Positions 40,826 through 50,459 of a DNA stretch of 64,000 nucleotides are shown here, in pieces. The notes beneath the pieces are model-generated. The model did not search any database. It was given only the letters and a program-made list of their open reading frames with translations, and had not been told where the DNA came from. Position 1 is the first letter of the stretch. Every line of letters begins with the position of its first letter. The translations under genes and the position numbers were made by a program. Source of the stretch: Halomonas urumqiensis (lineage in GTDB: Bacteria > Pseudomonadota > Gammaproteobacteria > Pseudomonadales > Halomonadaceae); NCBI RefSeq assembly GCF_003028575.1, contig NZ_PYUD01000003.1, positions 1-64,000 of the forward strand, given 5' to 3'.

Positions 40826-41691
40826 GCGAAGACCGATCGAGTAGCCAGGGCAACAAGTCCTGGCTCGATAAATTGTTCAGCGCCCTTACAAGTGACAGTG
40901 ACGAACCCAGCTCGCGTGGCGAGCTGCTCGAGTTCCTGCGCCAGGCGGCCAGCCGCCTGAAGCTGGAGCAAGATGCCATGATGATCATCGAGGGCGCCCT
41001 GCAGATCAGCGACCAGCAGGTGCGCGAGGTGCTGATCCCCCGTTCTCAGGTCACCGCCATCGCCCTCGACCAACCCCTCGAGGACTACCTGCCGGTAATA
41101 CTCGAGACCGGCCACTCCCGCTATCCGGTGATTGGCGAGAACCTGGACGAGGTCAAGGGAATTCTGCTGGCCAAGGACCTGTTGCCCCTGCTGCGCAGCG
41201 GCCAGGAGAACGGCAAGCCGTTCCGCCTCGAGGAAGTGGTGCGCCCCGCACTGTTCATCCCGGAATCGAAGCGGCTCAACAGCCTGCTCAAGGAGTTCCA
41301 GGATACTCACAATCACATGGCGATCGTGGTCGACGAGTATGGCGGCACCGCCGGCATCATTACCATCGAGGACATCCTCGAGGAGATCGTCGGGGAGATC
41401 GAGGACGAGCACGACGCCGATGAGGAAGACGACATTCGCGATCTTGGCGAGGGTCGCTTCGCCATTCGCGCCCTGACCCCCATCGAGGACTTCAACGAAC
41501 GCTTCGAGACACGTTTCTCGGATGAAGAGTTCGACACCATCGGGGGGCTTGTCATGCAGCGCCTCGGCCACCTGCCTTCGCGTGGCGAATATTCCGTGAT
41601 CGGTGGCTGGCGATTCACGGTGCTCAACGCCGACAATCGCCGCATCCGCCTGCTCGAAGCCGAGCGGTGTCCGGAGCAGGACGCCGACTGA
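40822..41691 (+). CDS. corC: CorC/HlyC family CBS-domain protein
   Basis: 289 residues. Two CBS domains (about 65-190; [14 protein letters not shown] and [20 protein letters not shown]) and a CorC_HlyC FAD-binding-like domain (about 205-285). No membrane segment, so this is the soluble CorC/YbeX type rather than a membrane CNNM-type protein. It is linked to Mg2+/Co2+ efflux and, in E. coli, to ribosome metabolism. Start chosen at the ATG overlapping the ybeY stop; lnt follows by 24 bp. Confidence 0.94.
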   Translation: MSEDRSSSQGNKSWLDKLFSALTSDSDEPSSRGELLEFLRQAASRLKLEQDAMMIIEGALQISDQQVREVLIPRSQVTAIALDQPLEDYLPVILETGHSRYPVIGENLDEVKGILLAKDLLPLLRSGQENGKPFRLEEVVRPALFIPESKRLNSLLKEFQDTHNHMAIVVDEYGGTAGIITIEDILEEIVGEIEDEHDADEEDDIRDLGEGRFAIRALTPIEDFNERFETRFSDEEFDTIGGLVMQRLGHLPSRGEYSVIGGWRFTVLNADNRRIRLLEAERCPEQDAD

Positions 41692-41715
41692 CACCCTTCA
41701 CCCGAGATTGAATCG

Positions 41716-43188
41716 ATGAGTTTCACGCGCCTGCCCCCGGCCCTGGGCTGCCTGATCGCCCTGGTGGCCGGCGGGTTCACTACGCTCACCGCCTCGCCTT
41801 TCGAACTGTGGTGGCTGGGTCCGCTCGCCGTAGCGATGGTATTTTACGGCATCCACCAGTTGACCCCAGGCCAGGCCGCCCTGCGTGGCTGGTGCTATGG
41901 CGTCGGGCTATTCGGCTCGGGGGCGTCCTGGGTCTATGTGTCGATCCACGACTACGGCTATACCGGTGTGCCCCTGGCACTGCTGCTGACCAGCCTGTTC
42001 GTGGCGGGGCTCGCGCTCTTCATCGCACTGACCTTCTGGCTGTACCGTGCGCTGTGCGGACCACGGCTTGCCGCATTCAGCTTCGCCGGCGCCTGGGTGC
42101 TGGGGGAGTGGCTGCGCACCTGGCTGTTCACCGGCTTTCCATGGCTGTTGCTCGGTACCGCCCATGTCGACTCGCCACTGGCCAACTGGGCGCCTGTCGG
42201 CGGGGTGTACCTGCTGTCGTTGATCACTGCCTTGAGCGGCACGCTTGGCGTGCAACTGCTGGCCCGGCGCTGGTGGGCCGCCGCCCCGCTCGCGGCACTG
42301 TGGCTGGCACCGCTGGCGCTGAACCACGCCTGGACCACGCCGGATGACAGGCCGGTGCGCGTCGCCCTCTTGCAGGGCAACCTGCCCCAGTTGATCAAGT
42401 GGACGCCCGAGGGCCAGCGCATCGCGGCCAACACCTACAGCCAGTTGACCCTCGAGCAGCCGGACGACATCGACCTCGTGATCTGGCCTGAAGCCGCACT
42501 GCCGATGTTCGAGGAAGACGCCCAGCCGATACTCGAACGGGTGCAAGCCAATCTGGACCCGCAGACGGCGCTGTTGACCGGCATCCTGCAACGCGACGGA
42601 CGCGGGCTCTACTACAACAGCGTGATCGGCCTTGGCAATGCCGAGGGTGAGTATCGCAAGCAACACCTGGTGCCGTTTGGCGAGTACCTGCCGCTGGAAA
42701 CGCTACTGGCCGGCACCATCGCCTTCTTCGACCTGCCGATGCCCGCCATGACGCCAGGCCCAGAGGATCAGGCGCCGATCAAGGCCGCCGGGCTCAGGAT
42801 CGGCAACGCCATCTGCTACGAGATCATCTATGCCGACCTGGTGGCACAGCGCGCAAGAGGCGCCGACCTGTTGATGACGATCTCCAACGACACCTGGTTC
42901 GGTGCCTCCATCGGCCCGCTTCAGCACCTCCAGATGGCGCGACTCCGCGCCCTGGAGAACGGTCGCTATCTGGTACGCGCCACCAGCAACGGTGTGACGG
43001 TGATCGTCGATCCACGCGGCAGGGTGATCGAGCGCGCCCCGCAGTTCGAGACCGCAAGCATCAGCGGTGAGGTACACGCCATGCAGGGCCTCACGCCCTT
43101 CACCCGCACCGGCAGCTGGCCCGCGTGGGTGCTCGCCGCACTACTGGTGCTGCCAGGCTTACGGCTGCGTCGTGAGTTAGCTGCCTAA
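41716..43188 (+). CDS. lnt: Apolipoprotein N-acyltransferase Lnt
   Basis: 490 residues. Six or so N-terminal membrane segments (about 1-205), then a periplasmic carbon-nitrogen hydrolase domain with the catalytic Glu in IWPEAALP, the Lys in the LLTGILQRDG-to-YRKQHLVPFGEYLP region and the Cys in NAICYEIIY, and a final membrane segment. It N-acylates the terminal Cys of lipoproteins in the inner membrane. Last gene of the phoH-ybeY-corC-lnt run; a strong hairpin follows. Confidence 0.96.
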   Translation: MSFTRLPPALGCLIALVAGGFTTLTASPFELWWLGPLAVAMVFYGIHQLTPGQAALRGWCYGVGLFGSGASWVYVSIHDYGYTGVPLALLLTSLFVAGLALFIALTFWLYRALCGPRLAAFSFAGAWVLGEWLRTWLFTGFPWLLLGTAHVDSPLANWAPVGGVYLLSLITALSGTLGVQLLARRWWAAAPLAALWLAPLALNHAWTTPDDRPVRVALLQGNLPQLIKWTPEGQRIAANTYSQLTLEQPDDIDLVIWPEAALPMFEEDAQPILERVQANLDPQTALLTGILQRDGRGLYYNSVIGLGNAEGEYRKQHLVPFGEYLPLETLLAGTIAFFDLPMPAMTPGPEDQAPIKAAGLRIGNAICYEIIYADLVAQRARGADLLMTISNDTWFGASIGPLQHLQMARLRALENGRYLVRATSNGVTVIVDPRGRVIERAPQFETASISGEVHAMQGLTPFTRTGSWPAWVLAALLVLPGLRLRRELAA

Positions 43189-43209
43189 TCTGACAGTCCA
43201 GGCCACACG

Positions 43210-43245
43210 AAAAGCGCCCAACCGATAAGTCGGGTGGGCGCTTTT
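43210..43245. terminator. Bidirectional terminator between lnt and phaC
   Basis: AAAAGCGCCCA pairs with TGGGCGCTTTT and the stem continues inward with one mismatch. The A and T runs at the ends give a T-tract on both strands, and the hairpin lies 21 and 16 bp from the two convergent stops. Confidence 0.85.
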
Positions 43246-43261
43246 GCTTAACGTCTAAAGA

Positions 43262-45103
43262 TCAGGACTCCGGCGAAGCCGGGAGCTCCCCTAGCACCTC
43301 GGGAATGGTCATCTTGACGTAGCGGCCGGGGGCGGGCTCGAGGATATCGAGCTCACCCTGGCCAGGATGACGCGCCGGTACCAGCTTCTCGGGGTCGGCA
43401 TAGCCATTGGCGGTCATCCACTCCTGCCAATGCGGCCACCACGAACCTTCTTGCTGCTGGGCGCCTTCCAGCCACTGCTCGGCGGTGTCGGGCAGCTCGT
43501 CATTGGTCCAGTAGCCGTACTTGTTGCGCTCCGGCGGGTTGACGATACCGGCGATATGCCCTGAACCGCCAAGCACGAAGGTCACCGGGCCCTTGGGCAG
43601 CAACGCACCGTAATAGGTACTGTTCCACTTGGCAATGTGGTCTTCACGGGTAGAGATGAAGTAACTCGGGGTCGACACCTTGCGCAGGTCGATCTTCACG
43701 CCGTCGAGTTCGATGCCATCAGGCTCCACCAGGCGATTCTCGAGGTACATGTTGCGCAGGTACCAGCCGTGGGTACCGGCCGGCAGGTTGGTACCATCGG
43801 TATTCCAGTAGAGCAGGTCGAAGGGCGCGGGTACGTCACCCTTGAGATAATTGTTGATGTAGAACGACCAGAACAGATCGTTCTCGCGCAGCAGGTTGAA
43901 CGAAAAGGCCATCGCCCGGCCATCCAGGTAACCATCCTGCTCCATCTTCGCCTCGAGCCCCTGGACGATCGGCTCGCGCAGGAACACGCCGATCTCGCCC
44001 GGGTCGCGGAAATCCTGCAGCGTGGTCATGTAGGTGACCGATTTCACCTTGCGGCCACGCCGGGTGCTGGTCAGGTATGCCACGGTGGAGGCCGCCAGGG
44101 TACCGCCCACGCAGTAGCTCATCAGGTTGACCGACTTCTCGCCGGTGGCCTGTTCGATCGCGCCCATGGCGGCGATAGGGCCCAGCTGCATGTAGTCGGC
44201 CCAGGTCAGGTCGCGCTGCTCGGGGCCAGGGTTGCGCCACGAAATCAGAAACACCGTATGGCCCTGCCCCACCAGCCACTTGACCAGGGAGTTGTCCTCG
44301 CGCAGGTCGAGAATGTAGTACTTGTTGATCCACGGCGGCACGATCAGCAGCGGCGTCTTGTACACCTGCTCGGTGGTCGGCGCATACTGGATCAGCTGGA
44401 TCAGCTCGTTCTCGTAGACCACCGCGCCCGGGGTGACGGCGATATTGCGTCCCACCTCGAAGGCGCTCTTGTCGGTCATGGTGACGTTCAGGCCCTCAGC
44501 GGAATTGGCCAGGTCTTCACGCAGGCGCGCAAGCCCCTCGACGAGGTTCTGGCCACCCGTTTCGGCGGTCTTGCGCATTACCTCGGGGTTGGTCGAGGCG
44601 AAGTTGGTCGGCGACATGGCATTGACCATCTGCCGGGCATAGAAGGCCAGGTTGCGCTTCTGATTTTCGTCGATGCCATCGAGCTTCTCGACGAGCTCGT
44701 CAACCAGCCGCGAGAACAGCAGGTACTGCTGCATGATCGCCATGTAGTAGGGGTCAGTGGTCCAGGCCTCGTCCTTGAAGCGACGGTCACCCTTGTTGGG
44801 CAGCACCAAGGGCTCGACCGCTTCGCTGGTCATCGCCTGCATGCCGCTTTGCCACAACGCGAACTGATCCTGGAGCAGGCGGGCCTGGGTCTGCCACAAC
44901 AGCGCCGGATTGCGCATCAGTGATTCGGCGCCGGCACGGAAGCTCTCCTGAATGTCTTCCTGGATGGAGTCGGCGGCTTCATTGGGCACCATGCGTTCCA
45001 GCAAGTCCCCCATCAGCGCGCGATACTCTTCCCCGATATTCTTGAGTTGCGAATTCCACGCTTCCAAATCGGCTTGTGTCGGTGCTTGAACCCCTGGCTG
45101 CAT
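43262..45103 (-). CDS. phaC: Class I poly(3-hydroxyalkanoate) synthase PhaC
   Basis: 613 residues, class I length. The alpha/beta hydrolase core has the lipase-box-like LMSYCVGGTLA, with the catalytic Cys. The first position is Ser rather than the common Gly (GxCxG), a variant I recall from Halomonas synthases. The catalytic Asp and His are expected in STREDHIAKW and GGSGHIAGIVNPP. It polymerises 3-hydroxyacyl-CoA on the granule surface. The start at 45103 has AGGAGGGG 5 nt upstream; the longer frame is unsupported. It follows phaP by 224 bp on the same strand. phaA and phaB are not adjacent. Confidence 0.95.
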   Translation of the reverse strand: MQPGVQAPTQADLEAWNSQLKNIGEEYRALMGDLLERMVPNEAADSIQEDIQESFRAGAESLMRNPALLWQTQARLLQDQFALWQSGMQAMTSEAVEPLVLPNKGDRRFKDEAWTTDPYYMAIMQQYLLFSRLVDELVEKLDGIDENQKRNLAFYARQMVNAMSPTNFASTNPEVMRKTAETGGQNLVEGLARLREDLANSAEGLNVTMTDKSAFEVGRNIAVTPGAVVYENELIQLIQYAPTTEQVYKTPLLIVPPWINKYYILDLREDNSLVKWLVGQGHTVFLISWRNPGPEQRDLTWADYMQLGPIAAMGAIEQATGEKSVNLMSYCVGGTLAASTVAYLTSTRRGRKVKSVTYMTTLQDFRDPGEIGVFLREPIVQGLEAKMEQDGYLDGRAMAFSFNLLRENDLFWSFYINNYLKGDVPAPFDLLYWNTDGTNLPAGTHGWYLRNMYLENRLVEPDGIELDGVKIDLRKVSTPSYFISTREDHIAKWNSTYYGALLPKGPVTFVLGGSGHIAGIVNPPERNKYGYWTNDELPDTAEQWLEGAQQQEGSWWPHWQEWMTANGYADPEKLVPARHPGQGELDILEPAPGRYVKMTIPEVLGELPASPES

Positions 45104-45327
45104 TGACCCCTCCTGATGTCCGCGTGAGTTCAACTCACCCATGACAGAATACACTTCACGTTGGCCATCCGCGGGACACGATTCCCCAGGGTGGATAGCC
45201 TCACAGTACGTTGCGTTTCCAGGCCTGGCGTCATCATCAACGGCTAGCGCCTGTCAAAACGTGTTACACCACGCAAAAGCGGCACCGACGCACGGTACCG
45301 CAAGCGAGGCATTCGACCATCGCTGGT

Positions 45328-45771
45328 TCAGCTCTTGGTACCGCCGCTTGAACCACGCGTGGACTGGCTCTTGGCCGGCGCGGCCTTCTCGGCGGTCTTG
45401 GTCGCCGTCGCCCCGGCCTGCTTGGCCTGCTCAGCCATCTGCTGGCCGGATTCAGCAAACAGCTTCTCGAGCTCGGCCTTGAATTCAAGGCTCATTTCGG
45501 AGAGTGCCTGGGCATCCTTGAGCATCTGCTCGGAAAGCTGGTTCATCATCTCGGCCTGACGCGTGCCGAAATCACGCAGATCATCGGTATCCTCGATTTC
45601 ACTGGCGTCGCGCAGGCGTTCGGTACCCAACTGGCTATAACGCTTCATGGATTCCATCTGGTACTGAGTCAACTTCTCCATGTTGTTCAGCATCAGCGAG
45701 TTGAGCTTGCGCATCGGTTCGAAGAACTGGCGGGTCTGCTCGTTGAAGGACTCGATCATCTTGTCTTGCAT
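45328..45771 (-). CDS. phaP: Phasin family protein
   Basis: 147 residues, nearly all amphipathic helix, with a phasin domain (about 5-110; EPMRKLNSLMLNNMEKLTQ) and an Ala-, Lys- and Ser-rich tail resembling other phasins and PhaF-like tails. Phasins coat PHA granules and influence their size. It lies directly upstream of phaC and downstream of the DUF6489 gene, all on the minus strand, which supports the role. Confidence 0.88.
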   Translation of the reverse strand: MQDKMIESFNEQTRQFFEPMRKLNSLMLNNMEKLTQYQMESMKRYSQLGTERLRDASEIEDTDDLRDFGTRQAEMMNQLSEQMLKDAQALSEMSLEFKAELEKLFAESGQQMAEQAKQAGATATKTAEKAAPAKSQSTRGSSGGTKS

Positions 45772-45904
45772 GGTGGTATCTCCAAGGGTTGCGGCAACAG
45801 ATCAGTGGCGCACCGCTTATGTTGCACTGCACCAAAGACTAGTCTGACCTCGTTCAGGTTGCAAGGTGATGACAACCATCGAATTCGCTGGGGCACAGAT
45901 CATC

Positions 45905-46315
45905 TCATCCGCTCTTGCGGCTGGAACGCGAACTCGCACTGGCGGTACCTTTACTCGCCGAGCGGGAAGCCGCCTTCTTCTCGCTGGTGGCTGCCGTGTC
46001 GCCTTTCGAACCAGACGCGGGCGCTTCCTTGTCAGCCGTGCCCTGACCGGCCTGGCGCAGCATATCGAGCATCATCTGCTGATAGTTACCGAAGCTAGCA
46101 AGCCCCTGCGAGAGCCCTTGTGAAAGCCCCTGGGTCATGCCTGACTGCTGCATGAACGGCTGCATCAGGCTCATCGGGTCATACCCTTCGACCCCGGATT
46201 CCATCTGCTTCTGAATATGCCCCAGCAGGTCCTGCTGAAAGGCCGATATATCGGGCAGGCCCAGCGCCTGGCGGAACTCGTCGGGGGTCAGGTCGAACTC
46301 GACATTGATCTTCAT
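45905..46315 (-). CDS. DUF6489 family protein, PHA-cluster associated
   Basis: 136 residues. The N-terminus MKINVEFDLTPDEFRQALGLPD matches DUF6489 in pattern; a Gln/Met-rich middle contains the repeated GLSQGLSQGL element, and the C-terminus is a basic Ser/Ala/Lys tail like that of PhaF-type phasins. Its place before phaP and phaC suggests a granule-associated role, perhaps linking granule and nucleoid, but this is inferred from tail composition and position alone. The start at 46315 is chosen at the conserved N-terminus. It is followed by a 133-bp gap to phaP. Confidence 0.7.
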   Translation of the reverse strand: MKINVEFDLTPDEFRQALGLPDISAFQQDLLGHIQKQMESGVEGYDPMSLMQPFMQQSGMTQGLSQGLSQGLASFGNYQQMMLDMLRQAGQGTADKEAPASGSKGDTAATSEKKAASRSASKGTASASSRSSRKSG

Positions 46316-46400
46316 GGCATGCTCACTCCGTGTACTTGATTGCAGTGTAGCAGCCACGACGCCATCACCCAGCCCGAGCGCTGACAACATCGTGTGTTGT

Positions 46401-47486
46401 TCAACGCAAGCGTGGCGTGCTCACCTCAACATCGGCGTTCTGTGCCCGATGACGCAACAGGTGGTCGATCAATGTCAGCGCCATCATCGCCTCGGCGATA
46501 GGCGTGGCACGAATACCCACGCAGGGGTCGTGGCGCCCCTTGGTGACCACCTCCACCGCCTCGCCATGAATGTCGATGGAGCGACCGGGGGTGGTGATGC
46601 TCGAAGTCGGCTTCAACGCCAGGTGAGCGATGATCGACTGGCCACTGGAGATCCCGCCAAGAATGCCGCCGGCATGGTTGGAGAGAAACCCGTCGGGCGT
46701 CATCTCGTCGCGATGCTGGCTGCCACGCTGGGACACCGAAGCGAAACCATCGCCGATCTCGACCCCCTTGACCGCGTTGATGCTCATCAAGCCATGGGCG
46801 AGTTCTGCATCCAGGCGGTCGAACACCGGCTCACCCAATCCGGGCGGTACGCCATCGGCCACGACGGTGATCTTGGCGCCAACGGAATCCTGGTCGCGGC
46901 GCAGTTGATCCATGTAAGCCTCGAGCTCCGCCACGCGTTCCGGGTCCGGGCAGAAGAACGGGTTGTCGCCGACGCATTCCCACTGCTTGAACTCGATCTG
47001 AAGCGGGCCAAGCTGGCTCATGTAGCCACGCACCTGGATACCCAGGCTCGCCAGGTACTTCTTGGCGATGGCGCCCGCCGCCACCCGCATGGCGGTCTCG
47101 CGGGCACTGGAGCGACCACCACCGCGGTAATCACGCACGCCGTACTTGTGGTGATAGGTGTAGTCGGCGTGGGCGGGGCGAAACTGATCCTTGATCTTCG
47201 AGTAATCCTTGGAGCGCTGGTCGGTATTCTCGATCAAAAGCCCGATGGAAGTGCCGGTGGTCACACCTTCGAATACGCCGGACAGGATCCTGACCTGGTC
47301 GGGCTCGCGACGCTGAGTGGTATGCCGCGAGGTGCCAGGGCGTCGGCGGTCCAGATCGTGCTGCAGATCCTGTTCGCTCAGTGGCACCCCGGGAGGGCAG
47401 CCATCGACGATGGCGCCAAGCGCCGGGCCATGGCTCTCGCCGAAGGTGGTGAGGGTGAACAGCTTGCCGAATGTGTTGCCGGACAT
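46401..47486 (-). CDS. aroC: Chorismate synthase AroC
   Basis: 361 residues. Family signatures are complete: [22 protein letters not shown] at the N-terminus, [21 protein letters not shown] near 125, and [14 protein letters not shown]. It makes chorismate from EPSP with reduced FMN as cofactor, feeding trpE and pabB in this window. The start at 47486 has AGGAGGAG 5 nt upstream. It starts 33 bp after the prmB stop, the usual gammaproteobacterial prmB-aroC pair. Confidence 0.98.
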   Translation of the reverse strand: MSGNTFGKLFTLTTFGESHGPALGAIVDGCPPGVPLSEQDLQHDLDRRRPGTSRHTTQRREPDQVRILSGVFEGVTTGTSIGLLIENTDQRSKDYSKIKDQFRPAHADYTYHHKYGVRDYRGGGRSSARETAMRVAAGAIAKKYLASLGIQVRGYMSQLGPLQIEFKQWECVGDNPFFCPDPERVAELEAYMDQLRRDQDSVGAKITVVADGVPPGLGEPVFDRLDAELAHGLMSINAVKGVEIGDGFASVSQRGSQHRDEMTPDGFLSNHAGGILGGISSGQSIIAHLALKPTSSITTPGRSIDIHGEAVEVVTKGRHDPCVGIRATPIAEAMMALTLIDHLLRHRAQNADVEVSTPRLR

Positions 47487-47519
47487 GGGCGCTCCTCCTG
47501 GATATAGGGAGTACAAGGA

Positions 47520-48488
47520 TCAGGCGAAGGACGCCGCATGGGCGTCGAGTTCCGCGACGCCAAGGGCAAATACGCCCTGGCCGCCACGCTCGAATTCGAG
47601 CCACAGGAAGGGCACCTCGGGAAAGGCGGCCTCCAGATGGCGGTCGGAGTTGCCGACCTCGACGATCAGCACACCCTCTGCGGTGAGATGGTCACGCGCC
47701 TGGCGCAGGATCCGCCGCACGATATCCAGGCCATCGCGCCCGGCGCCCAGCGCCAGCGCTGGCTCGTGGCGGAATTCCGCCGGCATGGTGGCGAGATCGC
47801 GGGCATCCACGTAGGGCGGGTTGCAGACGATCAGGTCGTAGCGATGCCCTCCCAGGCCATCGAACAGGTCTGACGGTACGGCCCTGACCCGCTCACCAAG
47901 GTCATGACGGGTGATATTGATGCGCGCCACCTCCAGGGCCTCGTCACTGATATCGGCAAGATCGACTTCGCAGGTCGGCAGATGCAGGGCCGTGGCGATG
48001 CCGATGCACCCCGATCCGGTGCACAGGTCGAGCACGCGCGCCGGTGGCTCCTCCGGGAACCAGGCGGCGAAGCCATGCTCGATCAGTTCGGCGATGGGTG
48101 AGCGCGGAATCAACACACGCTCATCGACACTGAATGCCAGGCCCGCGAAGAACGCCTCCCCCAGCAGGTACGGCAACGGTCGCCGCGTGGTGATCCGCTC
48201 GCGCACGAGGGCGATGATGCGTTCGCGCTCGACGGGCAACAGGCGCGCATCGAGCACCGCCGGGTCGACATTCCAGGGCAGATGCAGGGCTCCCAGAGTC
48301 AAGGCCACGGCCTCGTCCCAGGCAGAATCCGTGCCATGGCCATAGAACAGGCCGGCCAGGTAGAATTCGCTCGCCGCCCAGCGCAGACAATCACGCAGCG
48401 TATGAAGTCCATCGCGCAGGTCGGTGTCGGCAAGGGCGAGCGTCGAGGTAGAGGCGGTCGGGGTGGAGGCGTTAGTGCTGGCGGCCAC
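47520..48488 (-). CDS. prmB: 50S ribosomal protein L3 glutamine methyltransferase PrmB
   Basis: 322 residues. N-terminal helical domain, then a Rossmann methyltransferase with [16 protein letters not shown] and the Gln-methylating signature VCNPPYVD. The sequence resembles PrmB more than PrmC, and it is next to aroC and opposite smrB, as in E. coli. It methylates a Gln of ribosomal protein L3. The start is GTG at 48488 with AGGA 6 nt upstream; the N-terminal Ser/Thr-rich stretch is poorly conserved in character. Confidence 0.93.
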   Translation of the reverse strand: MAASTNASTPTASTSTLALADTDLRDGLHTLRDCLRWAASEFYLAGLFYGHGTDSAWDEAVALTLGALHLPWNVDPAVLDARLLPVERERIIALVRERITTRRPLPYLLGEAFFAGLAFSVDERVLIPRSPIAELIEHGFAAWFPEEPPARVLDLCTGSGCIGIATALHLPTCEVDLADISDEALEVARINITRHDLGERVRAVPSDLFDGLGGHRYDLIVCNPPYVDARDLATMPAEFRHEPALALGAGRDGLDIVRRILRQARDHLTAEGVLIVEVGNSDRHLEAAFPEVPFLWLEFERGGQGVFALGVAELDAHAASFA

Positions 48489-48679
48489 GTGGCATCCTGT
48501 GAGTTGGCGAGCTGAATTGGCAAGATGAGTGGCGAATTGTACCCGCCACGGCGGTTCACAGCCACGTCAGGGTCGTTATACTGTCGCTCGCCACGCGTTG
48601 CCTACGGTTCTGGAACATGGCATCGCCGACGTGCCGGAACATCACTCGATCTTGATCCCGACCATCACCAGGGCCCGCC

Positions 48680-49255
48680 ATGAGCCGACACCGCCAGCCG
48701 CCGGACGACGAGGAGATCGGCGCCTTTCGTCAGGCACTGCGTGACGCAGGTGTCAAGCCGATCACACGCAATCGTGCCGACCCTGGGCGGGCGCGTCGTC
48801 ATGACCCAAGTCTTGCCGAACGGCGTGCCGCGGCCGAGGCCGCCGGAGACGAAGCGGCTACCGGCCGCACCTCGGACGGGCGAGTCGAGGCCGTGCGCCC
48901 GTCCGAGTACCTGGAGTTCGCGCTCCCCGACCTGCCCTGGCGTACGCGCAGCCAGCTCAAGCGTGGCGCCATCTCTTGGGAAATGGGGCTCGACCTGCAT
49001 GGCCACACGCTCGAACAAGCCCGGGTCGAGCTCGAAAGCTTCCTGCGCGAGGCCACGGCCCTGCGCCGACGCTGCGTGATCGTGGTGCATGGCAAGGCGT
49101 GGGGGGCCACCAGCGATTACCCGGTGATCAAGAGCCATGTGAACACCTGGCTGCGCGAGTGGCCGGGCGTGCTGGCATTCTGTTCGGCCACTGACGCCGA
49201 TGGCGGCACGGGCGCTGTCTACGTGCTGCTGCGCCGACGCGGCAGCCAGGCCTGA
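48680..49255 (+). CDS. smrB: Smr domain endonuclease, SmrB-type
   Basis: 191 residues. A charged N-terminal segment (about 1-95) precedes the Smr domain, with GLDLHGHT, VIVVHGKAWG and the closing AVYVLLRR. In E. coli SmrB, the nuclease that cuts mRNA at collided ribosomes, is likewise divergent from prmB, and this conserved placement supports SmrB over SmrA. Substrate assignment is by analogy. No strong ribosome site is seen; the ATG at 48680 fits the family N-terminus. Confidence 0.85.
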   Translation: MSRHRQPPDDEEIGAFRQALRDAGVKPITRNRADPGRARRHDPSLAERRAAAEAAGDEAATGRTSDGRVEAVRPSEYLEFALPDLPWRTRSQLKRGAISWEMGLDLHGHTLEQARVELESFLREATALRRRCVIVVHGKAWGATSDYPVIKSHVNTWLREWPGVLAFCSATDADGGTGAVYVLLRRRGSQA

Positions 49256-49296
49256 AGTGGGCCTGAACGGAAACTGAACAAGGGCCTGAAACGCGC

Positions 49297-50445
49297 TCAG
49301 CTCTCGCTGGGCGGCACATCCTGCTCCACGGTGGGTTCCACCACGATGCTGCGGCCTCCCCAGCCGGGATGATGACGCCCCTCGAAGCGATCCAGGGCTT
49401 CCACCGCCAAATGTCGACCCAGCATGATCAGCGCCTCGGCGCGGTGAAACTCGTAAGCACCACACACCGTCTTGGGAACCTCGATCAACACGTCCGGCGG
49501 ATAGCCCGCCACCTTGTACTTGGCAAGCGCGGCCTGGGTGATATCGAACGAGGCCAGCACCATGTCGAGTCGGCTCCATTCACGTTGACGGGCGCCCAGT
49601 TCATTCGCTTCCTTGCTTGCGCCCTGCTTGCCGCCGCTATCCGCGTCATCCTTGCCACCTGGGGCAGCTCCCAGGCCATCCAACCAGCGGCTGGCGACAT
49701 CGCGAACCTCATCGACCCAGCCACCGAAATCGATGCCGCTCGCATCACGCTCACGCTCTTTTTTCTGCTCTTCGGCGAGCAGATCGGGGGGCAACAACTC
49801 CTCCAGGGAGACAGGTCGTGGGCTATGCGCCGTGACGTTCACCGCCATCACGAAGTCGGCTTCCGCCGAGACCGTGGGAATGATCGGCAGCGGGTTGAGC
49901 AGGCCACCGTCCACCAGCACTTGATCACCGCGATGCAACGGGGTGATCACGCCCGGCACGGCAATGGACGCGCGAATCGCCTCGAGTAACGAACCGCTCT
50001 GAAACCACACCTCGCGCTGACGCACCAAGTCGGTGGCCACCGTGGTGACAGGGATCGGCAGCGCTTCGATCTGCACATCGCCGATCAGCGATTCCAGTTG
50101 GCTCATCACCTTGCTGGCCCGCATGGCGCCCATTGGGCTCCAGGTCACATCGACCAGCCGCAGTACGTCGAAGTAATCGAGCCGACACACCCAATCGCGA
50201 TAGCCCTCTAGCTTCCCGGCGGCGTAGATACCGCCCACCAGCGCCCCCATGGAACAGCCCGAGATGGCCACCACTTCATAGCCTCGCGCCTCGAGCTCAT
50301 CGATCACCCCGATATGGGCATAGCCGCGCGCCCCTCCACTGCCCAGCACCAGAGCCACGCGCTTGCCCACACCACGCCTGGCATCATCGCCGCGCCTGGT
50401 ATCCGCTTGTTGGCTCGCCACATGCTTGCCCTTGCCACGTGCCAT
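49297..50445 (-). CDS. Patatin-like phospholipase (RssA-like)
   Basis: 382 residues. The patatin core has the oxyanion loop GSGGARGYAH, nucleophile box SGCSMGALVGG and the catalytic Asp in VDGGLLNPLP. A long polar insert rich in Gly, Asp, Lys and Ser (about residues 225-275) separates the core from a C-terminal part. No signal peptide, so probably cytoplasmic, in line with RssA-type proteins. Natural lipid substrate unknown. I prefer ATG 50445, with GGGAGGG upstream, over ATG 50463, which overlaps the preceding gene's stop. Confidence 0.87.
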   Translation of the reverse strand: MARGKGKHVASQQADTRRGDDARRGVGKRVALVLGSGGARGYAHIGVIDELEARGYEVVAISGCSMGALVGGIYAAGKLEGYRDWVCRLDYFDVLRLVDVTWSPMGAMRASKVMSQLESLIGDVQIEALPIPVTTVATDLVRQREVWFQSGSLLEAIRASIAVPGVITPLHRGDQVLVDGGLLNPLPIIPTVSAEADFVMAVNVTAHSPRPVSLEELLPPDLLAEEQKKERERDASGIDFGGWVDEVRDVASRWLDGLGAAPGGKDDADSGGKQGASKEANELGARQREWSRLDMVLASFDITQAALAKYKVAGYPPDVLIEVPKTVCGAYEFHRAEALIMLGRHLAVEALDRFEGRHHPGWGGRSIVVEPTVEQDVPPSES

Positions 50446-50459
50446 GGGTGAACCCTCCC

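Noticed and set aside
43637..44923. 428-codon plus-strand frame opposite phaC
   Set aside because: Shadow frame rich in His, Gln and Arg; phaC motifs are intact on the other strand.
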